The notes under the pieces: model-generated | Databases searched by the model: none | Told to the model about the DNA's origin: nothing | What the model saw: only the letters and a program-made list of their open reading frames with translations | Shown: positions 13,595-26,457 of the stretch, in pieces | How positions within the stretch are numbered: position 1 is the first letter of the stretch | How the letters are laid out: every line of letters begins with the position of its first letter | Source of the DNA: Apostichopus japonicus | Taxonomy: Eukaryota; Echinodermata; Holothuroidea; Aspidochirotida; Stichopodidae | Assembly (NCBI RefSeq): GCF_037975245.1 | Contig: NC_092577.1 | Location: 5,983,001 to 6,047,000 of the forward strand | Reading direction: 5' to 3' | Length of the DNA: 64,000 bases | Translations under genes and position numbers: made by a program

Positions 13595-14281
13595 CAAGGG
13601 CGGCGGAACCGGGGGCACAGGGGGCACGTGCCCCCACTTTTCCTCAGGTTAAAAATGTGCCTTTTTCTACATAAAAATTTCTAAATAAATAAAGAGTTTA
13701 CAAAGCAAAACCCACGTCGAATGAAATATTTCGGGAAGTTTAAATGTTTACTACCACAGGCGTAGGAGCCCTTTTTTTTTTTTGGGGGGGGGGCTGTAAC
13801 GACTTGCCCGAGAAATATTACCAAAATTTTTCGCGCGCTACGTGCGCGTTCAACACGTTAATATGCATATCATATAGGCATGCGTTGGTTTTTACATCGC
13901 ATGCCAATAACATACAATCATTTGCCGTGTTATAACCCTTCCAAATTGGTTAGAATTATTGGCAAAGTCGTTACAATAATAATGATCATAATAATATCAA
14001 TTGAACCATTGAAAAACACATAGACTTGGACTTTATAATGATTTTCCAATTTCCCAATTTGCACATTAGATATTGCAGTGCTAGTATGCATTGTTTCCTT
14101 GATGGGGGGGGGGGGGGTGGCGTTGATGGAGTGATGTGTATACGCAAATAAGATAATACAAGAAGAGTTATAAAGGGTACTAAATATCAGGCTGCATCAG
14201 TCCAATCGAATTTCTGCAAAGTGCCCTTCGACGTTGGTGCCCCCCCCCCCCCCCAGATTAAAAGTGCTTCCGCCGCCCTTG
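13595..14281. mobile_element. TIR element caagggcggcgg, copy 2, 687 bp
   Basis: Starts caagggcggcggaa and ends with its reverse complement. The flanks are ctctcctt and ctcttctc, an imperfect 6/8 candidate target duplication. The right third matches 263-425. Around 13757-13880 it shares an inverted segment with the element at 25191-25624 (ctgtaacgacttgcccg), indicating a composite element. Confidence 0.75.
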
Positions 14282-17200
14282 CTCTTCTCACAGTATGGCG
14301 ACTCATCAAGCTAAGCTGTTTTTCAGTCTGTCTCAACTAAACCAAATGCCGAGACATTAATACTAAAACCAGTATGTATTCTGTGAAAATAATATTTGAC
14401 AGCCCTGCTAATATGTTGTTCATTTCAAAATCTAAGAGAAGGATACTGTGCTTATACAAACGTGTTGTCTGTAAGACTCCTTACTACAGCAAGTTGAGCT
14501 TGGCGAGCATGAAATGGAATTATCTGGATTAACCGTTAACAGATAAAGTGCATAATATCCAATTAATATGTTCAAGTCTAGCTCAGTATCATACTACCGT
14601 ATACCTGCATTGCACAGCCATATATATGTAAAACACCACTCCGGTCATATAAAGAAAATATATAGGTTACATACCTCGTATCTAATTAGCATAATAAACA
14701 TATATTTACCAAACTGTTGCAAGTTTGTTTTAATGTAAAAGCTTTTTCCTTACAAACGTTTGTTTTCTGTATCTATTCATTGAGTGGCTGAAAGATGCGC
14801 TTAAAAATATTTCATTAATATTTTATATAAAGTAAGGGCCAAAGCGGACACATCAATTCAATGTACACATATAGGCCATATTCTAGAAATATTGATGAAC
14901 TTTCAATAATTTATATTTTATCGAACAAACCGTTCTTGTGTCAACCTGTCCGCTGCTACAGCATTGACACTTATTAATGTAAGGTTATTTTATTCATAAA
15001 AGGGGTCTCCCTGTTTAGACCCCTCCCAACGGACGCGAGCCATATTTGGACCCCACCCCCCTTCAAAGAATACAATGCAAGAAAGGGTAAACACTTTATG
15101 GTGCTGAGAAAAGTCATATCAATGCCTAAAAAAAGTTCTCTGACTATTAAGACGAGGACGAAAGACGAGGCTTTCCCCCTCACACCAATGAGGCTGGTCA
15201 CGTGACTGGTTGAAATATCAATTAAGTCAACTCTAAATAATGTCAAATGTTTTATACAGTGACGGTGTAAGTATCAAACTTGGGAGAAACAATCAATAAC
15301 GGTAAAAAGTATATAACATAAGCGTTTGGAATTCGTTTCAATCTTTGTATCAATATCGAGAGAGAACACTAGACATTTAACGAAGAGTACTATTTTAGCA
15401 TATTTCGTGTGAAGAATGGAAAGGTACGGTATGGCCTTTCATCAAGTTCAGCTGTCATGGTTTTATTTCGATTGGACTTATTGGATCATTATTCTCGACT
15501 TCTTCACACCCTATTTTTAAATTTTTATCACAAAAAATACATTGTTTTATATTATTTAATGCGCAACAGTTAGACCTAAACTGAGGGCAATGACGACAAA
15601 AGCTAATTGCATTCTGTTGATTCCAGGATCTACATTTCATATCGCAGATTTGATTGGATGCTATTAAGGTTTCATTTTTAGAGTTTTCTACCAAGCTCGA
15701 ACAATGTGTTATACTCCAAGTAAATACTCAATACGTTTTTTTATTAACCACCCTATGATTATTGTTTAGCTCATTGTTTGACACGCATAATATTCTTCTC
15801 AATACGAAATTTATCACCCTGTTATTTGTGTTCCTGCTAAACAGTCAAACAAATTCAATAGAAATCAGCTGTGAAACAGATGATGCTAACGATCTAGCAG
15901 TGTCCGTTAATGCAAGGCGTTTAATACCGTAATTTACAAGACTGCAGCTAAACAATCGGAATCATAAAATATATTTTTATTAATTATACATTCACTCCCT
16001 ACTACTTATAATTAAATTGAGAGCTACACAATAATGCGTTATCTAGTCAGACTCCTACCAACGAAAAGTGCACCTTAAATTCAAGAAGAGAAACTGAACA
16101 TAACAAGAATCAGTCCTTCTTTAAGTTGTATTCATAACTTTGTGTTGTCTATAAACCCTCTCTATTCAAGTTTTCTTCGATTGGTTTGCATGAAAACATG
16201 TGGGAATACATTTAACAACCAATGAGACCAATTTTGCTAAATGAGAGTAAAACTTACAGAGAATAACCATCAATTAAGAACGCAACGTATGCAATAACAA
16301 GGCGTTTGACATAAAATATGTTATTTGGAAGATTTCCCCCAACGGATGATTCGTGGTCACTGCTGTACACCTACTGCCCTACTTAATGTCTGTTTCCATG
16401 GTTACTTTGACACGTTCACTGACAATGTTTGAGGGGTACAATGGGCACGTGGTTCGTTTACCTGTTTCTATTCATGATGTTAAACTGGCTCGAGTCATCT
16501 ATTATTATGCTAATGAGATATTTACAGAAGTTTCAGGTGTGGCATTCCTACTATTGACTTGCTTTAGAACATAACTTGTTTGAATCAATCGTCTGTATAA
16601 TGTAAGTGCTGCATATATTGTAGAAGTAGAATAGGCATACTCTGTGTACTAAAACGGTGATGATGTTATCGGATAGAAACATGGAGTGGATTTGATGGGC
16701 TCTCTGAAAAAGAAGAATCTCTCTGAAGGGGAGGGCGAAGGGAGGGTAGTGGCGGGCAGTGGCAGGTGGTGACTTAACTTACTGAAGAGCATACTGAACA
16801 CGGGGATTGGGATGAAGCATTGATAGTCTAGAAAGTGAATAATCATAGATCTGTATTACATTTTTTTTAAAATCCGACCAAGCTATAGGCCTACTGCCAA
16901 CGTATAATACTTCTCACTGATACATTTTGCGTGGTTACAGTGACACCTGGAATGGCATTGAGAATATGACATGCTGAATTTATATTGTATTTTATTAATG
17001 GTATTACTGAATATTTTTTGCCTTGTTTCTTTGGAGTGTCGGGTGAGGCGGGATTGGGCGACTTAAATATTTCATTCATTATTTTTAGTAACACGTCATA
17101 CACTGTGGATCATATCAACTAATAACATTAACGTGATTGTGTACGGATGGAAATGGGATACTTTTTATGAGGTTGGTCTGAGGAACTGATAAAGGCGAGA

Positions 17201-18744
17201 GGAGTAGCGGTATATTAAACTAAATATATTCGTTGTGTAACCAATTTGACTCATGAATCTTATCTGATAAAAAGAAATAAATCAACTTAACGTATTAGCA
17301 ATATATTCTTAGTAGGCCTGTGTAAAGGAAACAATGGACATGAAGAAACAAAGGAAACACAGGTAATTGATAATAATAAAAAAAAAACACCCGGTGACCG
17401 GAACAAAGAGGGTGATGATAGGGTTAGGGTGGGAGGAGGGTAAAAATACATTGAAAAGGGAAACTACGAAGAACAAATCGTGCAATCACGGTTATAGCTG
17501 AAGGGGGTAGGTAGGGTAACAATGGATTGGTAAATAGGAGGTGTCGGGGTGTGATGAGTGAAACTGGTGTTGGATGGGTTATAAGTGAGGGGTTGGGATT
17601 GGGGTGAGGGATTCAATTACACTAAATTGTAAAGGGCAAAGCAGAGACAATCAACAACCAAGTATCTCGTAATATTTATACAATTAAAATATTAAACATG
17701 TTTTGTTCAAAGTTATGAATATAAAAAGCTGAAGTTAACGATAACTTGTTTAATTATTGTTTAAAATTATGTCACAATAATGAGAATAAATATAAATTTA
17801 GCTTAGTTTTTGTCAAATTGTATTTCAAACTATTAAGAAGAAATTGATATAGTTTTAATTGCATTAAGGCTTAGCCTTTCAAATTTATGAGATAAATATT
17901 TGCCTTTAATGATTTTATGGTAGTAAAATATAAAATTTAACTTTATAATTAACTCCATTATAATTATTTATTTCTCTTTTTGATAACTGTTATTTATTAA
18001 CTTATTTTAAGTAACTATCTTTTTAATTAAACTGCGACAACTAAAACTGTTTTTATTGCTTGCTTGTTTGGTATAAATTTCAGTTTTACTAGAGAGTAGA
18101 GTATTATAATCTGATCACATGGGTTTGTAAGTATAGATTTAAAGGTTTTTGTTATTTTATATCCATCATTTTACTTCTTTCATATTTATAACGATTTTCA
18201 ATCTCTTTTGTTGAACAAAAATATCTTAAATAGATTGAACATAATTGAAAAACAAATATTTTAGAGGTTTCAGCTTGAGAAGTCACGTTTATTACTTATA
18301 AACTCACAAACCCTATTTTAAAACTCATTCGAATTATTAAATTCAAACAACCTTGTCTATATATCTCTTATTTTATCCTAATAAACATTCCTGTCATTCT
18401 AAAACCTATTTCTTACTTAAATGTTAACAATAAACTAAACAAAGAACATTTTAAACAAACCCTACTTACCCTCCACCCCTCTCTTACCAACACTCTCTTA
18501 AAATATTCCCTATTAATCCATTATATTTTGTTCTTTTTATTATAACATCATACATAATTCCTTTCGCGATGACCTAATTATTCAATTAAATCCAACTAAA
18601 CTAATTAAATCCAATCCTTGACATTAAAATTACAGCAGACTTTACATTCTCTATTGTTCGTTTAATATTGATAACTTTTACTAATTAATTTAATTCCCTG
18701 TTTAACTGTTATGATGATTCTAACATCTACACCGGAGTACTTAC
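14282..18744. other. No gene recognised, becoming very AT-rich
   Basis: No credible coding frame. Positions 17400-17620 are G-rich on the plus strand, with scattered GGG triplets. From about 17640 the DNA is strongly AT-rich up to the LRR exon. Confidence 0.4.
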
Positions 18745-18912
18745 GTCAGCTTCTTCAAGCTTATACACTGTGAGGAGTAAGACAAGATGGCCGCCCACTC
18801 TTCATTAGTTAGACTCCTGCCGTCGTCCCTGATCTCCAGCTCCTGGAGAGAACTCAGGATAGAGAGAGAGAGACCAGACTCAAGGATAAGGTTCAGACCA
18901 GACTCATCAACT
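18745..18912 (-). CDS. LRR exon, two 28-residue repeats, NLR-like
   Basis: Candidate internal exon of exactly 168 bp, that is 56 residues or two 28-residue ribonuclease-inhibitor-type leucine-rich repeats. On the minus strand it is preceded by gatgctctcctag and followed by gtaagt, both good splice signals. It begins one base before a codon boundary and ends two bases into a codon, so both flanking introns are phase 2 and the exon could be duplicated or skipped without a frame change, as is usual for NLR LRR exons. The readable core is SLQELEIRDDGRSLTNEEW then AAILSYSSQCISLKKL. Its codons are richer in G and C than the very AT-rich DNA around it, which supports selection on protein. It is on the same strand as the NACHT exon 43 kb away, but that exon ends in phase 0, so at least one phase-changing exon would be needed. 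It may equally be a remnant of a different NLR. Confidence 0.7.
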
Positions 18913-21622
18913 CTAGGAGAGCATCGGCATAGGTACACAAAGGAGATAGGAATCTAGAATGAAAGAATAGAGTTACTGATAATAGAGTAGATAGAGATAA
19001 ATAGATTGGATTTGGTTAGGATTAGAATAATTATTATGAAATTTTAAATAATAAAAATAACGAAATGAAAGGAAAGGAAAGTAAAGCGATAACCTAGGGC
19101 ATTTAGGTTGTGTTTATTTGTAAAAAGGAATTTAGATAATGTAACGGAAATAAAGGATCAATTTTAAGGGGAGACAAATATTAACATAAATAATGAGATT
19201 AGATTTAGAGGAAAATAAAGTGGTAATGTAGGATTAAAAGGTTAGTTTCATTGTTTTACAATTAAATGATTATTAAAGGTATTATAGCAAGTAAGGTTTA
19301 ATTAAGTAAGAAAATGGAGCTACATATTTTAATTTATTGGTTATAATAGGAAACAAATTTTAATGACGGGTTGAGAATTTTATAAAAATATGGGTAATCA
19401 AGAATTGATATTATTCTATCTTTTGAAGAAAAAAAAATTGATCAAATTTATTTGTGTTTTAATTTAGAACTTTGAGAAGAAAAATGTAATTTGAATGAAA
19501 ATATTAGTCACTAATGTAATAGGAAACATGAAAAGGAAACTTCCACTTTAACTAATACCAGGTTTTTATAAAGTTTAAGGAGATTTGGAAGAATTATATT
19601 TAAATCAATAGGTTGTTTCGTATAATTGAAATGCAATTTAGAGAAGCAGATGTAGATCAAATTCAACTTTCAAGAGAGAAAGGTTGATGAAAAAAATTAA
19701 TATACAATTTATTTAATTATTGATGCAAATCCTACTATTCTGCTTGAATTATAATTATTTCCAATTAATACGATTTGTTTAAATGATGATATCTACCTGT
19801 GTTTAGTTATCAATTCATTTCTAAGTTACGGTTTGAGCGTGGCATAACTTCTAGTGGATTTTTTTTTAATGTAACATTTTTCTTTCTTTGCGCTTGTAGA
19901 TATTCCTAAATTAGGTAACGCTTATGATCTTAACTTTCTAAATGTTATCATTTCTTCCAATTAAATAGTACCATCCACTTTTTATATATTTTTTACAAAT
20001 AATATTGTTATCTGGAAACACTTCATATACTTGAGGGTTTAATTATACTAATTAATTATTACTTTTAAGTTTAATCGGGTTGATTTGATCTTCATTGTAA
20101 TATCTTCTGTTACTATGGAGTTCAGAGGATGGAAACAGTTAGCGGACAAATATCGATTTACAAACACGAGAGATAAATCAGTTAGTTACAAGTTTAATGA
20201 GAGGATGGCGCCTTTTAAAACTAACGTTAGAGCTACGGCTCTGGCGAACCTTGCAGCAGCGTAAAATAGTGGCGCAATTTTAATTAAAAAAAAACTGTTT
20301 AAATATCATGTGGCCATAGATCTGTTGGCTCAGAAATGACTTACAGTTTTTATAATTAAGTGGGCAAAATTAAGACAAAACCAGTTGTGAGTAGAACACC
20401 ACGATCTAGTTGCTGCTGGAAAGACATGGACGAAAGATTTCTTTTTAATAACTATTTATTGCATTTTATTATTATTAAACTTAAAATTGGAATTTTGTTA
20501 TAGAGGCTCAAAGCTCTAGGCACTATACAGTATTTAAAAAACCTATATTTCACATAAAGTGTCAGGTATATTGGCAGGAGTTAGGTCATTCAACTGATAA
20601 TCAATTATTTAATAACATTATTTCAGTCAGCCTGCAAGGTAAAAAGCTGCAGGTTTCTTACACAATTGGCTCAAATTTCCGACCTGGTAGATTTAGTAAG
20701 TTAAGTGATTACAATAATAATTGTGGAATGTTATAGATTGACTTGTATTAATGCCTATAAGGTTATGTTATAAACGATTAAAATCGAGTTGAACAATTTT
20801 CTGTGATTTAAGACTTTTGAAGGGATAACAAAGTTTCTACAGTTTGTCTATGGATACTTTATCTTAGCTAGAATGAAGTAATTGTTTTCGAAGTAAAGGA
20901 TAGGCATCAGCTCACCGAGAATGTTAATCGCTGGTTTTATTCTTCGCTTAATTTAAGATTCCTAAAGAAAACTCAGTGTCTCGATTGTATTTTATTTAAT
21001 TCCTTTATAGTTAAGATATGCTTTCACTTGGACTTTTCTGATAATCAGTCAACAACTAGGTTAACATTTTTATTATTTATGAGATTGCTAAGCATATCCT
21101 CTCGCTAAAAGTAGTAATTCTGAGCTTTTCGCGGGTGATGTTTGAGATTTCTAACATAGCCTAACTTTATTACTAGTCTAGCCTATAGCCTACCTAAGTT
21201 TGGCCTGACCTGTGTACACATCCTAGCCTATGCTTCTATACCATACCGTCAAATTATCTCACTGATCTATGATATACTGCTTTAGCTAATAACAGCGGTT
21301 CCTCTCCATTAAATAATCCATCTTAAAAACAAGTCAATTGTAACACACAACTCCCACGAATATACTACGTACTCTGCAACTCCACTAACATACACTAAAC
21401 CATTCATCGTCAGTGATATATACTAGATGTGAACAGGTATTCAATAGCATGAGTAACCAATATTCATATACAGGTGTTTCGTAGCTTTTCGCGGGTGATG
21501 TTTGAGATTTATAACAGACATGTTGGCGCCAATATAGGTAAATGTACGTAACGTTATATATGCCCATTGGAAACAGAGTTTAAGAACTGACGTCAATTGG
21601 ATATGTAGTAAGGAAGGGGTAG
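18913..21622. other. AT-rich flank of the LRR exon, no gene recognised
   Basis: Purine-rich on the plus strand from about 18940 to 19720. A segment beginning agcttttcgcgggtgatg, about 28 bases long, recurs almost exactly near 21123 and 21482 (359 bp apart). No further LRR exon was seen. Confidence 0.4.
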
Positions 21623-23316
21623 CAGTGGCGTCGCCAAGGGGGGCCAGGGGGGCACGCGCCCCCTGGAAAACCTAGTGCCCCCGAGTGCCCCCCCCCCCTT
21701 TTGAGATTTGGGTTGGTAAAAAATATATATATATTTTGTTATATTCAACTCCCATCATCTGAGTTGGTTTTTCATAAAGACAAAGAAGCACAGTAATTCG
21801 TATTTTCTTCAAATTAGCTGCGAAAAAATGAAAAAGTTTATCCTTGAACGTCGGGTATCGAAGTCGTAACCCGCGCCATCACAACAGGTGTCGATATTTA
21901 CATTGAATGTGTCAGTGCTCACACCATACCAGCGGATATACACGTCCGCTTAGCGAGCTACATGACTGTGAGAAGGGAGGGTACTGCAGTATGTTGCCTT
22001 GGTCTGAGGTTGACAGGTTAGGAGCTGACGAAATGTGAGAATGTGAGGGTCCGCACGCACCATACTTGCCTATATTTGTGGACCCATATATTAACCCTGT
22101 TGTGTAGGGGGTGTAGAGGCCATTTGAGGTCAGATGCTTGTAGAAACAAATGGCGAATGTTCACACCTGCATACTGAGTCATACTCGATGTGTGATCAAA
22201 CTTTGGATTGCATGGTGAGATCCCTGATAGGAGCCAATAACGATGCTGGAACCTGTTACATCTTAATAGATAATGCTGGGCGAAAACGAGAAGGACAAGA
22301 AAGGAGTCGGGGGTCATGCACACATTAATTCAACAAATGTAGGTTCTATTGATATAGGGTTAGGCATAATATCGACAGCATGTGGTTCATATCCTCTGCA
22401 AAATTAGCAATTTCTGGAGATATCTTCAGATCGAATTTAGCATCGAATGTGGCAGCATTTTGCATCTAGCCCATCCTCCGTATGCGAAAATTTTCCAAAG
22501 GGGAGGGGGCAGTGGCGGCGGAACCAGGGGGGGGGGGCTTGGTGGGCTCAGCCCCTCAATGAAAAAGTTGAGGGGGCAAATGCATGATAAGCCCCCCCAA
22601 TATTTACCAAGGCTCCGAAACGTGCATCTGCCCATTTTTCAATGCATACTTGTCGATCTGTCCGATGCACTCGTATACTATACAGGTGTAATAATTTTAG
22701 TAAATGCTGGGGGGCCCTCGGCCCGTCCCCTGGCTATAGACCACATTGTCACCCCAACCGCGTCTTCACGCCCCGTGAAAAGTGGAAGCAGTGAGTGTGA
22801 GTACCGGTAAGCGCAACACAACTTCGTCTTAGGCCAATGACATGACATTTCAGCCAGTTCTCCAACATCCCCTTACTACACTCAAAAACGTCTTTGCGAG
22901 TACACTACGAGTAATAGCTACTCTCTTAAAACACCATCGAATATACAAATTACAATGTTTTTACAGACTTTTACGTGCAATCTGAGAAATTGCAGGCTTG
23001 AGACCCATATTTTAGGGCTAGGTATTCGCAGCATAAAACACTCGGGAAGTGCCGTTTCCGGCCATCTGGGGGTTTGAAAAAACCCAAAATTTTCTTGTAC
23101 GCTCCGCGCCAACCGATGGTGGCGCTCCGCTAAGATAGTCTCTACACATTAGCCCCCCCCCCCAATAAATTTCCCGATCCGCCGCGCCTGGAGGGGGACC
23201 CCCTCCCCTTAGACCCCTCCCCTATGGACGGCGATCGGTATCCACCTTAGTGCCCCCCATCAAATGCTGGTGCCCCTCTGTGCCCCCCAAGACTGAAAAG
23301 TCTGGTGACGCCACTG
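21623..23316. mobile_element. hAT-type element, 1694 bp, host of a nested insertion
   Basis: Starts cagtggcgtcgcca and ends tggtgacgccactg. It is flanked by the perfect 8-bp duplication aggggtag (21615-21622 and 23317-23324). The interior is G/C-tract-rich and split by the element at 22510-23189. No transposase frame found. Confidence 0.92.
22510..23189. mobile_element. Nested hAT-like MITE, about 680 bp
   Basis: Starts cagtggcggcgga, and the opposite end reads tccgccgcgcc. The sequence ggaggggg precedes it and follows it (22502-22509 and 23190-23197). Joining the flanks restores the ggggagggggacccc module seen in other elements here. It contains a copy of the GC core at 23040-23140. Confidence 0.82.
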
Positions 23317-24513
23317 AGGGGTAGAAGAAGTAAATAATACAACACAACCTCTATCAAGTAGATGAAGCTAGCATTGACATTTCCCCTAAGCGGTAGGGTG
23401 TTAGTCCGCCCCCCACACCAACGGTTACAATGTGGGCCAAAAGCATTTTATGTACACATTCCCCCACCCTAATATCTGCTATTGGATGCATAAACAAACA
23501 ATAGACACACACGTTTGAATACCGTATGTTTCAAATGATTTGAAGGAGTACATATTTAATGAATATTAAAATCTACATGGAATAAAAAAATAAAAAAGAA
23601 CACCCTTGTTCAGTCATACACATATTGCAGACACATCGTGCAGACAAAACGTGTCTGTGTCAAAATACATATTTACAAATAAACACTTGATCCTCATAAT
23701 GAAATTATTAGAATAAATGTAACTACACAACGCTGTTCATCCCCTCCTCTCCCCAACCATCTTTATAATGAATTCCATCCCATGTCAGTGCTGGATTATT
23801 CAGCTGAATCTTTGCACCAGCAAAGAGAGTGTCAGGCAATTAAACGATGTTTTGTCTTTTTACGTACCTCGTAATTGCCCAAATCAAAATACTATGTCGA
23901 CATTTCACCAATACTGTTAATAGTCAATCCAGGTAGCCCCCCCCTTCTTTTGTTCCCCATTTTTACTAAGTACAATCCTCATCGAGATGAGTTTATTTTT
24001 TGAGATAAAATAGTTGAAATTAAATGAGAAAGAAATTTTGATTTCGAGAAATGCAATGGCAATTTCGAGAGAAACGTACAAGTTTGAGATAAAACGCTTA
24101 TATTTTTAGATGATAAGTTCACATTTTGATCTAAAAAACTTTCTAGCAAAAAGGCGAAAGTTTAAAACAAAAAGAATTCGACATTTACCATGAAAGGAAT
24201 TAAAGAAGAGGTTGAAATAATCAGTCGAAGACATTTTTAGATAAAGTAGTTTAATGTTGAGAATCTCGGTTGAATTACATATTTCAATTTTAAGACAAAG
24301 TTGATTTTCAAGAAAAGAAAAGGATATAAAAATTTGGAAATTTTTCAGTGTTCCATGTGGGTCACAGTAATGACAAAATGTGCATTGTTTGCTTAATTGG
24401 GTTGCCCCTCCCGACTCCCTCCCAACCCATTCATTTTCTGATCCCTTCCTATACGCCAATCAAGTGATTTGTCACATGTCTACATAGATATGGGGAAGGG
24501 TGTAGAACATATA
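23317..24513. other. No gene; degenerate gataaa-rich stretch
   Basis: No coding frame. From about 23984 to 24346 there is a loose array of gagataaaa / tttcgaga words at irregular 20-40 bp spacing, similar in style to 56338-56425. Confidence 0.5.
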
Positions 24514-25190
24514 CAGGCGCGTATCCAGGATTTTCTAACCCGGGGGGCGCGAATTACTATCTAAGCGGAGCGCCACCATCGGTTGGCGCGGAGCGTACAA
24601 GAAAATTTCTGGTTTTGATACCCCCCAGATCACCGGAAATGACACTTCTCGGGCTTGAAAATGACCAACCAAATGTACACTTTTGCCTGAGAACCAAGTA
24701 TTTATCATTTTTTTTCCATCCATAAACTTTTTGAAGATTGTCACCAGTCACACATCATGTTCGACCTCATTGCATGTCCTATGGATGATTGCTTTTGTAG
24801 GCGATTCTACGTCACGGCCCACAATATCCGAAAGCCCCACTTTTCAAGGTTTTAAGCCCATTATTTGTTGAGAATTTGAAAATTCACATTTCTCGTGAAT
24901 AAAAATCACTTCAAAACATACCCATAATGTTGCAGAAAATTCAATCTATGGACAACCAATAGGGAAAAACCTCCTTGAACCCCTAATACAGGTACAAATT
25001 GCACGAGTAGAGGAAAGTATGATGAAGAATGTTGGTCAGGAAATTTTGGAAAATTCCGACACAGTTAATTTCTTGGTGTAGAAATATTGCAACCTCTTAT
25101 TATGGCTATTATAAAACTTGGTTGAAGGAAATGAAAAATAGGAGATATTTCCGATATCAGGTATATCGAAACCGAACACTACACACATAG

Positions 25191-25624
25191 GCGTAGGTCC
25201 CGTAGGAGGCGGGGCTGCAGCCCCCACCCCCCGCCCCGCAACCAATTTTTTTCCCATTTTTTTCGGGCACCTACTGAGAGAAAAATAAATAGCAATGAAT
25301 AGCTTAAAAATGATCTCCTTGGTAATTAAAATAAAGTTCTAAGATTGGCCGACATTACTACTGTAAAAGAGAGTTTGCCATAAATGGATCTGTATGGTTT
25401 TTCTCCATCTACATAAGACATTTGGTTGTTTACATTAGCGTCCGGCGGTATACTGTGCTACTTTCACGGACCGTGCGGTACACGATGCCATGCAATGTAA
25501 TGACCGATGCTTGTTTATATGATATTGGCATCGATATGTTGAACGCGCGCTCCGCGCGCGAAAAATTTTGGCTTTTTTTCGGGCAAGTCGTTACAGCCCC
25601 AAATCTAATTGGGCTACGCCTTCG
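25191..25624. mobile_element. Nested insertion, 434 bp, flanked by 13-bp direct repeats
   Basis: Flanked by actacacacatag at 25178-25190 and 25625-25637. The ends are imperfect inverted repeats around gcgtagg and ggggctg. The right 120 bases match, inverted, 13757-13880. A 13-bp duplication is unusual for hAT (8 bp), so the class is open. Confidence 0.7.
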
Positions 25625-26282
25625 ACTACACACATAGACAGTTTTTGAGGCTGTTCATCGTGGAACAGGCATTTCAATGCTCACTGATATGATGTTATAT
25701 CTGCTCTTTGCTTTACAAATTCGAACAGGCGTGTAGCGAGTAATTGCCAAGGGAGGGGCGAAGTCTGTAGGCAAACTATCTAAGCGAAGCGCCACCATGA
25801 GTTGGCGCGAAGCGTACAAGAAAAATTTTGGCCGAAAATGCCTCCTAGATCGCTGGAAATGACACTTCCTAGGCCTTGTAAGTTGCACCTAAGCATTGTC
25901 TATTTTGAAATTACTAGCGATGTCATAAAGAAAATTTGCTCGGGGGGAGGGCGGTCGCCCCCTTCCCGAAATGCGTCATGTTCCCGACGACCCCGTCGAG
26001 TTCAAGACCAGCCACAGTTGGTTCCATATAGCACAATTGTACAATTGTTTAAGGCGTCCATACACACACGCGCGTTATGATAGACCATATATAGTATTTA
26101 TATAGATACATTAGTGAGAGAGGGAAAAAAACGTCAAAAATGGAGTTGTTGGTGAAAGGGGTAGGGTGAGGCGCACACCCCCTCCGTAATCCTTGATCTG
26201 TCACTGGCTACCCTGTGTATATAATAGGGATCAGTGCTTTAACTATGACTGTTCCTCTTTCTCTTCCCGAAGTCTTGGCTAT

Positions 26283-26412
26283 CTTCTACTCCCTCCCTTT
26301 CTCCTTTTTCTCTCTTTTTTCTTCTTCTTTTCCCTTCCTTTCTCTCCTCCTTTTCTTTTTTCCCCCTCCTTTTCCCTTTTTTCTTCTCTTTTTTTCTCTC
26401 CCCTTTTTCTTA
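26283..26412. repeat. 130-bp pure pyrimidine tract
   Basis: Almost only C and T on the plus strand. Open frames on both strands through it are low-complexity and not genes. Such tracts can form triplex DNA. Confidence 0.9.
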
Positions 26413-26457
26413 CCCGGGGGGCGCGCGCCCCCAACGCCCCCCCTGGATACGCACCTG

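Larger units (their letters stand above)
24514..26457. mobile_element. Composite hAT-like element, 1944 bp
   Basis: Starts caggcgcgtatccagg, and the reverse complement of the right end reads caggtgcgtatccagg, 15/16 identical. Flanking target duplication is weak: only atata is shared directly next to each end. Inside lie the 434-bp insertion at 25191-25624, two inverted copies of the GC core (about 24556-24660 and 25765-25880), another left-end-like sequence at 25726 (caggcgtgtagcgag), a right-end-like sequence at about 26206, and a pyrimidine tract. Several nested elements may share these ends. Confidence 0.65.

Noticed and set aside
17415-17440. Telomere-like tagggttaggg
   Set aside because: A single occurrence in a G-rich stretch, with no array.
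22382-22810. 142-codon plus-strand frame
   Set aside because: It crosses the end of a nested MITE and a G run; glycine-rich artefact.
24514-26206. Pairing the left end at 24514 with the right end at 26206 as one element
   Set aside because: Their inverted ends match less well than 24514 with 26457 and the flanks share no duplication.
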